Made by a program: the position numbers and the translations under genes. A stretch of 64,000 nucleotides of DNA from Cordilura impudica (lineage: Eukaryota > Arthropoda > Insecta > Diptera > Scathophagidae), in the NCBI GenBank assembly GCA_963682025.1, contig OY821517.1:226209280-226273279 (forward strand), written 5' to 3'. This document shows positions 10,086 to 19,301 of this stretch, in pieces; the stretch's first letter is position 1; the number at the start of each line of letters is the position of its first letter. Below the pieces are notes generated by a model. That model worked only from the letters and a program-made list of their open reading frames with translations. It searched no databases and was not told where the DNA came from.

Positions 10086-11262
10086 TTCAATTTCAATTTT
10101 CCATTTTTCATTTTTCATTTTCCACTTTCCATTTATCGTTTTTCATTTTCCATTTTCCAATTTTATTTTTCATTTTTAATTTTCCATTTCTAATTTTTCG
10201 TTTTCTGTTTTCCGTTTTCCATTTTTCATTTTCCATTTTTCAATTTTAATTTTTCATTTTCCATTTTTTATTTTTCATTTTTCATTTTCCATATTCCATT
10301 TTTTAATTTTTCATTTTTAATTTTTCATTTTCCATTTTTCATTTTCCATTTTTCATTTTTCAATTTTCACTTTTCATTTTTCATTTTCCATTTTGCATTT
10401 TCCATTTTTCATTTTTCATTTTTCAGTTTTCATTTTCCATTTTCCATTTCTCATTTTCCACTTTTCATTTTTCAAAAAAGGTTTTCATTTTCATCTTTCA
10501 TTTTCCACTTTTCATTTTTCATTTTCATCTTTCATATTTCATTTTCCATTTTCGATTTTAAATTTTTATTTTCCATTTTTCATTTTCGATTTTTCATTTT
10601 CCATTTTTCATTTTTCATTTTTCAATTTTCAATTTTCATTTTTCAATTTTCATTTCTCATTTTAAATTTTTCATTTTTCGTTTTTCATTTTTCATTTTCC
10701 ATTTTTCATTTTTCGTTTTCCATATTCCATTTTTAATTTTCCATTTTTCATTTTCCAGTTCTTATTTTTATTAATTTTTAATTTTTAATTTTAATGATAA
10801 AAAATATGTGGTAAAACTTGCTTAGGACAATGTGACAGTATTAATATACACACAACTGTAATGACTTCAACAATACGAAGAATTACAACATATATGTACA
10901 ACATATCTTAAGAAAAACAACAAACACACTGAAAAATTTTATTTTTTCAAGAGTTTTTTCAAAGTTTCATTCATAGCTCGTGAACCCTTTGACCGATTTT
11001 GACGATTTTAAATAGCAACTCCTTTGGGATGTTAGTAAACGATTTTGTACAAAAACGAACGGTCTAGCTTAGACATTGACGGCGTGATCGTGATTTCCAC
11101 AGAAAGACGGACAGACAGACAGACGGTCATCGGTAAATCAACTTCCCTTGTTATAAGGATCAAGAAAATATATTTTTTTGGGGTCTCAGGAATTTATTTC
11201 GATGCGTTACAAACGGAATGACAACCCTATATACCCTCTGCCACTGAGGTGTGGAGGGTATA
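9812..11262 (+). mobile_element. Family D dispersed repeat, copy 4, expanded by an internal simple array
   Basis: The left end (CAAGTACGTGTGCAAAATTAGGCTGGGCCGAATCT, read in parts) matches the family D start, including the GGC...GCC hairpin and GATACCATCC. The right end has the family D module with GTGATTTCCACAGA, a GACAGACAGACGG block, TTGTTATAAGGATCA and a terminal GTGGAGGGTATAAA. Between the two ends lies the pyrimidine-rich array at 9864-10790. Most of the internal part seen in copies 1 and 2 is missing. Confidence 0.6.
9864..10790 (+). repeat. TTTTCATTTTCCATTTTTCATT simple array
   Basis: About 930 bases are built almost only from TTTTCATTT, TTTTCCATT and TTTTCAATT words in irregular order, with one strand nearly free of G. 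The long phenylalanine/serine/histidine-rich frames across it are artefacts of composition. The array sits inside a family D repeat. Confidence 0.9.
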
Positions 11263-11508
11263 AAAATGAACTTACTCCCCAAATTCATTCATAAATTTTT
11301 ACCTAATTTTATTTAATGAATTTTGTCAAATATTTATTTATAAAAAATATATTTTGGCGATTAAAATAAGTTGATGGCAACTGCGCGAAAGCACGGGTGC
11401 AGCTGCCAGACGCGCGGACGCGACACGCTAACGGAACCAAACTCAATGAAAAGTCTTTTGATAAATTTTATCTACGTATGATACTTGTTGATCCAAATAG
11501 GCCCAACA
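11263..11508. other. Spacer without recognisable gene
   Basis: This is unique-looking sequence with a GC-rich patch at 11385-11440 (GCACGGGTGCAGCTGCC and CGCGCGGACGCGACACG). It is the left flank of the BEL insertion; the target bases TATAC follow. Confidence 0.6.
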
Positions 11509-11513
11509 TATAC

Positions 11514-11810
11514 TGTTTAGGCTTGATCTCAACTTAAATTAGAAATACTAATATTTTACAGCATGTACTTTAAATACTAATATTTTACAACTGTAACCAA
11601 TTTACAATAACAATTACTATTGATAAGCAGTTAATGGTTGAGTTGGCGATTCTGATCGACGAGTCGTCTTGAGTGTTCGTGTATTAAAGGCAGCAGGAGG
11701 CAGCCATATATACATATATAAGTAAATTAATATAATAAATTGGATTTATAATAGTAAAAAATAAAAAAAAAAATAGTTTTATTGTTAACGTAAAATAACG
11801 TTAATCAACA
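11514..11810 (+). repeat. 5' LTR of BEL element 2
   Basis: It starts TGTTTAGGCTTG and ends GTTAATCAACA (297 bp), with the same sequence at 17445-17739. A short internal duplication (AAATACTAATATTTTAC, twice) lies near its start. TATAC precedes it. Confidence 0.95.
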
Positions 11811-11813
11811 TTT

Positions 11814-11826
11814 TGGTGCCGAAACC
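11814..11826 (+). other. Primer binding site of BEL element 2
   Basis: TGGTGCCGAAACC begins three bases after the LTR. The TGG pairs with a tRNA CCA end, and this type of site is common in BEL/Pao elements. I did not identify the tRNA. Confidence 0.75.
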
Positions 11827-12196
11827 AGGGAACGTGATCCATTTATTATCAGCTAATATATAATTTCTTCGGATTTTGTTAAACAACTGGTGTGCTGTTA
11901 TCTAACTAAATGGTGTTACTTTTTTTTATCTGATGTGTGTACAAACGGATAAAATTAATTAGGCTTAAACTCTTCACAGATTTATGTCCTTAGATTAGCG
12001 AAGACATAAACCCAGATCAAAGCTTTCTGTATCTAACACAGTCCTATACAAAGAAACAGCTGTAATTTGTGGATTGTAACAAGCAAATCAAAACAAACAT
12101 CAAAATTACATGACAGTTGTTAAATAAAAGAAAACACTTGTAAACGTTTATTGAAAAATTTTTTTTTGACAAGTAATTTTAACCTGAGAAAATTCA

Positions 12197-14164
12197 ATGG
12201 CTCCTCCTCAAGATGATGTACATGAATTAAGTGACAGCGATAAAGATGCTGGTACAAAATCGTTGCAAAAAATAAATGAACTAAAGGGATTAAGAACCAG
12301 CATCAAATGTAATCTTACCCGGATGAAGGCGTTGATAAATAAAAAGGGTACGAGTTTATCAACTGAAGAACTCAACATTAGAATGGGAATGCTGGAAGAT
12401 TACTTCAAAAAGATAATGAGCGTGCAGTATGATATTGGCAAATTGAGTCAATATGCTGGTGTGTCCGTCGATGCAGTGACTGTTGAAATTGAAGATATCT
12501 ATATAGCCACAAAATCGAAAATTATGTCCATGCTGGCAAAAAGGCAATCATCAGTTACAGATAATACTATCATGAATGCTACAGCGTCGTTTGCAGCAGG
12601 CTCTAGAGTTCGTCGGGAGGTAAAATTACCGACATTCGAAGGGAAGTATTCTGAATTTCCAAAATTTATCGCACTTTTTAATAAATTAATTCACCAGGAT
12701 GAAATGTTTGACAATTGTGAACGCTTTTTAATTCTAAAAGAGCATTTAGGCTCCAGGCCTCTGTCGGCGATTGCAGATTTTGACGTCACAGATGACAATT
12801 ATCCAAAAGCGCTTGAACGATTGAAAGAGTGTTTTGACAAAAAGGCTTTGATGTTCGAGGAACATGTTACGGCACTCTTTGCTATCCCAAAGTCAACAAA
12901 ATCATCTGCAGCTCATCTAAGACATGTTGTTGATGCAGTGAATGCACATTTGAGTGCGATGTTGTCGCTAGGCGAGTACGAAGACATAACAAATGCCATG
13001 CTAATCCATATGGTGATGGAACGAGTGGACGTTGAATCGCAGGTCAAATGGGAAGAGTCAGTGGACTACAGCAAGCTGTCAACATGGGATGAGTGCTCTG
13101 CTATTTTGACAAGACGTTGTCAGAATCTTGAAGCAAGAGAATCCAAATCGGGTCGGATGGACTCAAAAGTTTTGAATGATCAAAAAGAGTATAAACACAG
13201 ACGATACAATCAAACATCACTGTCGGTTGTGAAATCTTCATGCTCAATGTGTCATGGTAGCGGCCATAATCTGCAAGATTGTAAACAATTTAGAAATCTG
13301 TCGTTATATGAGCGCTATAACGCAGCACGTAAAGCTAAATTATGCTTCATATGTCTTAAAAAAGGACATCTACTGAAAGATTGTTCTGCTCTCAAGTGCG
13401 CAAAGTGTAAATTGTCTCATCATATACTTTTGCATAAAGTGTCCACTACAGAACCGGCAATACAAATAGTCAATGATTTACCATTAACATCAACACAGGC
13501 TGCTAATCGATCATCATTGATGAATCTCACGGCTGAACCTGAGGTTTTTCTAGCAACGGCCATTGTGTTGGTTAAAGATAATTGTGGTAGATATCATCGA
13601 GCTCGTGCCATTCTAGACTCTGCATCTCAGGTAAACTTAATGTGTGAGAATCTGGCGCAGAAGCTGCTCATCAAAAGAAAGTTTTGTAAAGTTGATGCAA
13701 GTGGCGTAGGAGATGTAACAACCATATTTAAAAAGCAAACGGTGGCTTCAATTAAGTCGAGAGTTAATGAATATGAAATTAGCCTTGCATTTTATGTTTT
13801 GCCGAAAATTACAAGTTCAAAACCAGATCAGTATTTTGATGTTTCGGGATGGAAATTGCCCAATAATGTTCAATTGGCTGATCCAATGTTCAATAAACCG
13901 GCAAAAGTCGATATTTTAATTGGGGCTGAAATCTTCTTCGATTTGTTATCGGTAGGTAGAATTCATATTGAAGATTCGTTGTCCAGACTTCAGAAAACCT
14001 TACTAGGGTGGATTATTGCAGGCAAAGCCAAGGAGTGCTTAGTGCCAGTCCATAAGGTAAATAATTTGTTGGTGAAAAGCGAAAATCTTGAAGATGAAAA
14101 AATGAATTTCTGGATTAAAAATTTTGGGAAATGGAGCAAATTTCTCCAAAATCCAAATTTTTAA
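12197..14164 (+). CDS. gag: BEL gag-protease polyprotein, 655 codons
   Basis: The frame begins MAPPQDDVHELSDSDKD and has a coiled-coil-like N-terminal half. A DUF1759-type gag region follows (VKLPTFEGKYSEFPKF from about residue 142, then LKEHLGSRPLSAI). Three zinc motifs come next: CX2CX4HX4C at about 348-361 and 383-396, and a variant CAKCKLSHHILLH at about 402-414. An aspartic protease region begins near residue 450; its active-site motif reads LDSASQ, where many BEL elements have DSGS or DTG. The frame ends at 14164 at a one-base slip just before RT; in intact BEL elements gag and pol are continuous here. It should give virus-like particle core, RNA-binding and protease functions. Confidence 0.9.
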   Translation: MAPPQDDVHELSDSDKDAGTKSLQKINELKGLRTSIKCNLTRMKALINKKGTSLSTEELNIRMGMLEDYFKKIMSVQYDIGKLSQYAGVSVDAVTVEIEDIYIATKSKIMSMLAKRQSSVTDNTIMNATASFAAGSRVRREVKLPTFEGKYSEFPKFIALFNKLIHQDEMFDNCERFLILKEHLGSRPLSAIADFDVTDDNYPKALERLKECFDKKALMFEEHVTALFAIPKSTKSSAAHLRHVVDAVNAHLSAMLSLGEYEDITNAMLIHMVMERVDVESQVKWEESVDYSKLSTWDECSAILTRRCQNLEARESKSGRMDSKVLNDQKEYKHRRYNQTSLSVVKSSCSMCHGSGHNLQDCKQFRNLSLYERYNAARKAKLCFICLKKGHLLKDCSALKCAKCKLSHHILLHKVSTTEPAIQIVNDLPLTSTQAANRSSLMNLTAEPEVFLATAIVLVKDNCGRYHRARAILDSASQVNLMCENLAQKLLIKRKFCKVDASGVGDVTTIFKKQTVASIKSRVNEYEISLAFYVLPKITSSKPDQYFDVSGWKLPNNVQLADPMFNKPAKVDILIGAEIFFDLLSVGRIHIEDSLSRLQKTLLGWIIAGKAKECLVPVHKVNNLLVKSENLEDEKMNFWIKNFGKWSKFLQNPNF

Positions 14165-15480
14165 CTGACGAAGAGGAAGAATGCGAACGAATTTTACAGG
14201 AAACAATTCGTAGAGATGCTTCTGGTCGTTTTATCGTAAAAATTCCATTTAAATCATCAGTAAACGAGTTAGGTTCGTTATATAGTGCTGCCGAACGTAG
14301 ATTATTATCACTGGAACGTAGGCTAAATAAAGATCGAGCTACAAAAGACGCTTATATAGCATTTATGGATGAATACCTAGCCCTAGGTCATATGACGGAG
14401 GTAAATGAGACTGATATCTGTAATATTAAATATTTTAGCCCACATCAATATGTGCTGCGACCAGAATCAACAAGTACGAAATTACGAGTTGTTTTCGATT
14501 GTAGCTGCAGGACAGATAGTGGTCTGTCATTAAATGAAGTCATGATGAAAGGGCCTCTGGTCCAAGATGACCTGTTAGCAATTATTATGCGATTTAGATG
14601 TTATAAATATGCAATTACGGCTGATGTAACAAAAATGTATCGACAGGCATGGGTTGCTGACAATGATGCAGATTACCAAGCAATTCTATGGAGGAGTTCC
14701 CCAGAAGAAAAACTCAAGGCGTATCGGTTGCGAACCATCACTTATGGTACAACATCGGCTCCTTACTTAGCAACTAGGTGCTTGAAGAAGTTGGGTATAG
14801 ATAATGCTGAACAATATCCGATTGGATCAAAAAAGATATTATCTGATTTCTATATGGATGATTTGATCAGTGGGTCAAATGATGAAGATGAAATTTTTGA
14901 AATTTATAAACAAGTGGCAACGGTTCTCGATACTGCTAAATTCACTCTGAGGAAATGGTTTTCAAATAGCGAAAGATTTTTAAATTTTGTACCAACTGCG
15001 GAAAAAGAGAAAACTCTTCGATTGAATGATGAGGAGATAATAAAGACTCTTGGTATTATATGGGCTCCAGTGGGAGATACGTTTCGTTACGTTTGGCCAA
15101 ATTTGGATCATACAAGAGCAGTGAGAAAAAGAATAGTGTTAGCAGAATTATCAAAGTTGTTCGACCCCCTTGGTCTAATAAACCCTTTGATTGTAAGGGC
15201 AAATATTTTTATGCAAGATCTATGGATTTTGAAGGTCGATTGGGACGAATCGCTACCAATGAATCTCCATAGTCAGTGGACTGAATTCCGTGAGAAATTG
15301 AAAGATGTCGGAAATGTAAGTGTTCCTAGATTTATTTTGGCTAATAAAAAATTAGTTCGAGTTGAAATGCACGGATTTGCCGATGCATCGAAAAGAGCCT
15401 ACGGATGCTGCTTTATATTCGTACAATATGCGAGGATGATGATGTTAAGGTGCATTTGTGAAGTGCAAAATCGAGGGTAG
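14131..15480 (+). pseudogene. pol: BEL pol: reverse transcriptase and start of RNase H
   Basis: The frame overlaps the end of gag by 34 bases in another phase. It contains the BEL linker (LTDEEEECERILQETIRRD), RT finger motifs (LRVVFDCS), motif A with the catalytic aspartate (ITADVTKMYRQ, D near residue 165), TYGTTSAPYLA, and YMDD at residues 241-244. Thumb (KLFDPLGLINPLIV) and the first RNase H strand (MHGFADASKRAYG, from about 413) follow. After about 15410 the protein turns into nonsense and stops at 15480, a frameshift within RNase H. RT itself is complete. With the adjoining frames it covers a normal BEL pol. Confidence 0.88.
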
Positions 15481-15485
15481 CACCT

Positions 15486-16037
15486 TTGAAGACACAATCC
15501 CTACCAAGACTGGAATTGTTGGGTGCTGAGCTGTTGTCGAAGCTGGTAACGAAAACGAAAGCTAATTTTCCTATTGCGATTGATGGTACTTATTTGTGGA
15601 CCGATTCGGAGATCGTGCTAGATTGGCTGAATGAGCATCCTTCAAACTGGAACACATTCGTGGCCAACAGGGTTTCGCTGATTCAGGAGGAGACAAAAAT
15701 GTGTATTTGGCGTCACGTCTCCTCTAAATCTAATCCAGCGGATATTATATCCAGGGGGGCGTATGCAAATGAATTGCTCAATTCTATGTGGTTTGAAGGG
15801 CCTAATTTCTTGAAGAGATCTTGTTGTGATTGGCCAGCAAACAAACTTCGACGGAAAGGGGCTGATGCTGAAAAAGAAAGAATACACTGTGGTACGACAT
15901 TGCTGATTAATGGAGGTTTCAATGAGAAAAGTGTTTATACTGAAGGTGTTTCCAAGGATGAAGAACACAATCCAGATTTTTTACTGCAAAAAGTAGTATG
16001 TATATGCTACGTTTCCGGAAGATTACTGAAGACATGA
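15486..16037 (+). pseudogene. pol: BEL pol: RNase H C-terminal half and RNase H-integrase linker
   Basis: It continues pol in a second phase: SLPRLELLGAELLSKL, the catalytic aspartate region LWTDSEIVLDWL, then NRVSLIQEE and SNPADIISRG, which are typical for BEL RNase H. The linker region (MWFEGPNFLKRS) follows, and the frame ends at 16037 where the next phase takes over. Two small frame changes, one at each end, break the polyprotein. Confidence 0.85.
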
Positions 16038-17413
16038 ATAAAAACTTAGATGAAGCATTAGTGCGTGTCGTTTTTTGTGTGCAACAACATTACTTTCGAG
16101 AGGAAATTGCTTTGCTATCCAAAAATAGTGAATTACCATCAACAAGTAAATTAAGAAGCCTCAGTCTTTTCATAGAATGCAAGTATGGCATACCTTTACT
16201 TCGTGTGGGTGGACGGCTAGCTAATGCTGATTTACCGTATGATTCGAAACATCAAATTCTTCTACCGAACAACTCAGTAACTATTCGACGCATTATAAGA
16301 TTTTTTCACCTGAAATATTTACATGCTGGAACCCAAGCTTTAATGGCTATAATTAGACAGCGGTTTTGGATTCTTCATGCTCGCCGATTGATACGTTCAG
16401 TAACTAGCAGTTGTTTGCAATGTTTTAGATGTCGTCCAAAGCTAAGTAATCAGATTATGGGAGATTTGCCCTTTCCTAGAGTAGCCGTTGCAAAGCCGTT
16501 TACTGTTACAGGTGTGGACTTCTGTGGACCCGTTATAACGACCTATAAACTTCGTGGTTGCCGTACAACAAAGAGTTACAGTGCTGTTTTTATTTGTTTT
16601 TGTACGAAAGCTGTACATATGGAGGTTGTCTCAGATTTAAGCGCTGAGGCATTCTTAGCTTCATTAAAGAGGTTAGTGGCTCGACGTGGATTATGCTCAA
16701 AGCTGTTTTGTGATAATGCTACTAATTTTGTGGGTACACGCCGAGATTTAGAAGAGATGAAGCAGAAGTTTTTTGATGATCAAGTTCAAGGTAAAATCTC
16801 AAAATATTGTACTACAAATAATATCGAGTTTCGACATATACCGCCTAGATCCCCCTACTTTGGTGGATTATGGGAGGCGGCAGTAAAGTCTGCAAAATAT
16901 CATTTGGCACGTATATTGGGTCAATCGCATCTAACATTTGAGGAACTTACAACAGTTTTTGCTGAAGTGGAAGCAATATTAAATTCCAGACCATTGACGG
17001 CGATTTCAAATGACCCGAATGATGAAAGTGTTTTGACACCAGCCCATTTTTTGACTGGTGGTCCGTTGGTTGGTATTACTGAGCCTACTTTTGAGTATAA
17101 AGAATTGTCTCACCCAGATAGATGGCTACGTATTTCTGCCATACAACAGCATTTCTGGAAGAGGTGGTCGACGGAGTATCTTCATGAATTACAGCAAAAG
17201 GTCAAGTGGACAAAGAAGCAGATAAACTTAAATGAGGGTGATCTGGTTTTGGTAGCAGAAGACAACTTACCTCCAAAGCAGTGGCTAATGGGTAGAGTTT
17301 CGAATGTAATACGTGACGCTAAAGGTTCAGTACGTATAGCGGATGTAAAAACGAAGAATGGGCAGATTCGAAGAGCTATCCATAAGTTGGTACCTATACC
17401 AATTGAGGTTTGA
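15998..17413 (+). pseudogene. pol: BEL pol: integrase, 471 codons
   Basis: This frame carries a complete integrase. The histidine/cysteine zinc region comes first (FFHLKYLHAGTQ, then CLQCFRC), and the catalytic core has D in TGVDFCGP, D in LFCDNATNF and E in GLWEAAVKS. The BEL-specific C-terminal region follows (QQHFWKRWSTEYLHEL; NLPPKQWLMGRVSNV). The stop at 17413 lies 31 bases before the 3' LTR, and there is no env. Its first codons overlap the preceding frame, so the ATG at 15998 is probably not a real start; integrase would come from a polyprotein. All key residues are visible. Confidence 0.9.
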
Positions 17414-17444
17414 TGCATCCCCTGATCCATCAAGGGCGGCGATA

Positions 17445-17739
17445 TGTTTAGGCTTGATCTCAACTTAAATTAGAAATACTAATATTTTACAGCATGTACT
17501 TTAAATACTAATATTTTACGACTGTAACCAATTTACAATAACAATTACTATTGATAAGCAGTTAATGGTTGAGTTGGCGATTCTGATCGACGAGTCGTCT
17601 TGAGTGTTCGTGTATTAAAGGCAGCAGGAGGCAGCCATATATATATAAGTAAATTAATATAATAAATTGGATTTATAATAGTAAAAAATAAAAAAAAAAT
17701 AATAGTTTTATTGTTAACGTAAAATAACGTTAATCAACA
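17445..17739 (+). repeat. 3' LTR of BEL element 2
   Basis: Nearly identical to 11514-11810. By eye the differences are a G for A in TTTTACRACTG, a four-base shorter TATA tract, and a small change in an A run. It is followed by TATAC at 17740-17744. Confidence 0.95.
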
Positions 17740-17744
17740 TATAC

Positions 17745-18045
17745 TATAAGCAGTTGCTTAAAACAACCTTGCGACACAAAATTAAGCGTCGCATCCATTT
17801 TCCATTTTTGAAACTTCTATAAATTTGACGTCTCTGCTCAATGATGACCACTTATTGAATGAAGTAATTCAATTTTTAAAAGTTCTGATTTCTTATTTGC
17901 AAACAATTCCGTTGTGTTTGATGTTAACAAAATAGATAAGCTTAAAAAAAAACTTAAAGTAGCTTATTTTTGAAGCATTTCTGCTGTAACGTCTTATAAA
18001 ACAACTTCTGATTTAAAAAATCAAAAAATTTAAAATTAAAATAAA
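17745..18045. other. Spacer without recognisable gene
   Basis: This is the right flank of the BEL insertion, AT-rich, ending in a short A/T-rich run where a family D repeat begins. No features were recognised. Confidence 0.6.
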
Positions 18046-18517
18046 CAAGTAAGAGTGTTAAATTCGGCTGTGCCGAATCTTTGATACCCTCCACCTCGGT
18101 TTGAGTATTGATAATAAATGTAAACAATATATTTGAAAAAGTAAACAATTTGTTAAACTTAATACCAGATTATTTCAGCAAATTCATTGAGTTGATCCGC
18201 TTAACAGATGTTTTTTGTTTATTTCAAGAGTTGGTCTAAAAAGCTTTCTCACATTAGTAATTCGCACTCCAACGAGGAAAGATCGTTTTCGTCTTTTCTC
18301 TTATTTCGGATAAAAGAAAACACGTTTCGGTGTTTGCTTTTTGGACATCGTTGTTGCTGATCGGCATGCATTTAGGTTATATACCTATATTCATGCGTTT
18401 CCGGTTATATGATATAACCTCTCGATTAATTTAAAATTTTTGCAAATTAAATATCTCACCCTAACCTTCATTGCGTTATGCATATAAATGTTTCTTTAGT
18501 TAAACAAAATCATAGGC

Positions 18518-18622
18518 AGAACGTTCAACAGAGAATATTGTGATGGGAACGTTGTGGTGAGAACGTTGGGATAGAACGTTGTGGTGAGAACGTTGAGGAG
18601 AGAACGTTGAGGAGAGAACGTT
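18518..18622 (+). repeat. AACGTT-containing tandem repeat, about seven units
   Basis: AGAACGTTGNGGNG-like units of 13-18 bases are repeated from 18518 to about 18622, each with the palindrome AACGTT. It lies in the part of family D copy 1 that is absent from copy 2. Confidence 0.75.
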
Positions 18623-18819
18623 GATACGTTTAAAATTGTATCCCAACAAACGATGCCAGTAGTAAAATGCAAATGAAATGGAGAAAAAGTTATTCATACA
18701 AACAGTTTTTACATTATTTTGCTTTGTTGGGATGTTTTGCATGTAGTAACAGTAACAAAATCGACCTGATTTTGGCAAGCAGTGAATTTAATTGAGAAAT
18801 GAAAACTACAATCCATGTA

Positions 18820-18901
18820 CAGTCCTATCCACTTGAATAGCACACCTAAATGTATATATATCAAAAGCTTAAAGCACGCGCTATTTAAGTGGACAGGATT
18901 G
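18820..18901. mobile_element. 82-bp TA-flanked miniature element (Tc1/mariner-type)
   Basis: The ends CAGTCCTATCCACTT and its near-complement (AAGTGGACAGGATTG) form inverted repeats of 22 bases matching at 19, and the unit is flanked by TA at 18818-18819 and 18902-18903. Only about 38 bases separate the arms. A TA duplication is typical of Tc1/mariner insertions. The arms could also form a strong RNA hairpin. Confidence 0.6.
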
Positions 18902-19253
18902 TATGTTCATTTTAAAATGATATGTTTATTATTTATATCATTTCTACCACCATGTAACATTTCTACAATTACAATATTAATGTTTTTTGAACCAAAAAAA
19001 GAAACATTAATGTTATATTTTTTGTTTTTGTACAAATTTGAAATAATTCATTTGATTTTATTATGTAATGTTATGCATGAAATTTTCACAATTTTAATAA
19101 AAGTATTTTAACTATAATTAACTATACAAATTTATTTTAGAAATTCTTTTTGTTTTTTTTTTCACATGAAAATATTACATTTTATAAATATTTGAAGAGT
19201 ATATAATATTTTTCAAATTTATAAACGAATATTTGAAAGCAATATGAAATGTT

Positions 19254-19257
<4 letters not shown>

Positions 19258-19296
<39 letters not shown>

Positions 19297-19301
19297 CATA
19301 T
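19258..19301. repeat. (TA)n microsatellite
   Basis: An uninterrupted AT/TA run passes into ACATACATATAT and lies just before a T-rich run. Confidence 0.9.

Larger units (their letters stand above)
11514..17739 (+). mobile_element. BEL/Pao LTR retrotransposon 2, full length
   Basis: LTRs at 11514-11810 and 17445-17739 bound the element, with the 5-bp duplication TATAC at 11509-11513 and 17740-17744. A primer site (TGGTGCCGAAACC) follows the left LTR and a purine-rich CAAGGGCGGCGATA precedes the right LTR. Gag-protease (12197-14164) and pol (14131-17413) have the usual BEL order of protease, RT, RNase H and integrase, with no env. The reading frame is broken by three small indels near 14140, 15410-15480 and 16000-16040. 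The LTRs differ by about one substitution and two simple-repeat length changes, so insertion looks recent. Confidence 0.95.

Noticed and set aside
9819..10665. Phe/Ser/His-rich frames of 73 and 90 codons
   Set aside because: They are translations of the TTTTCATTT array.
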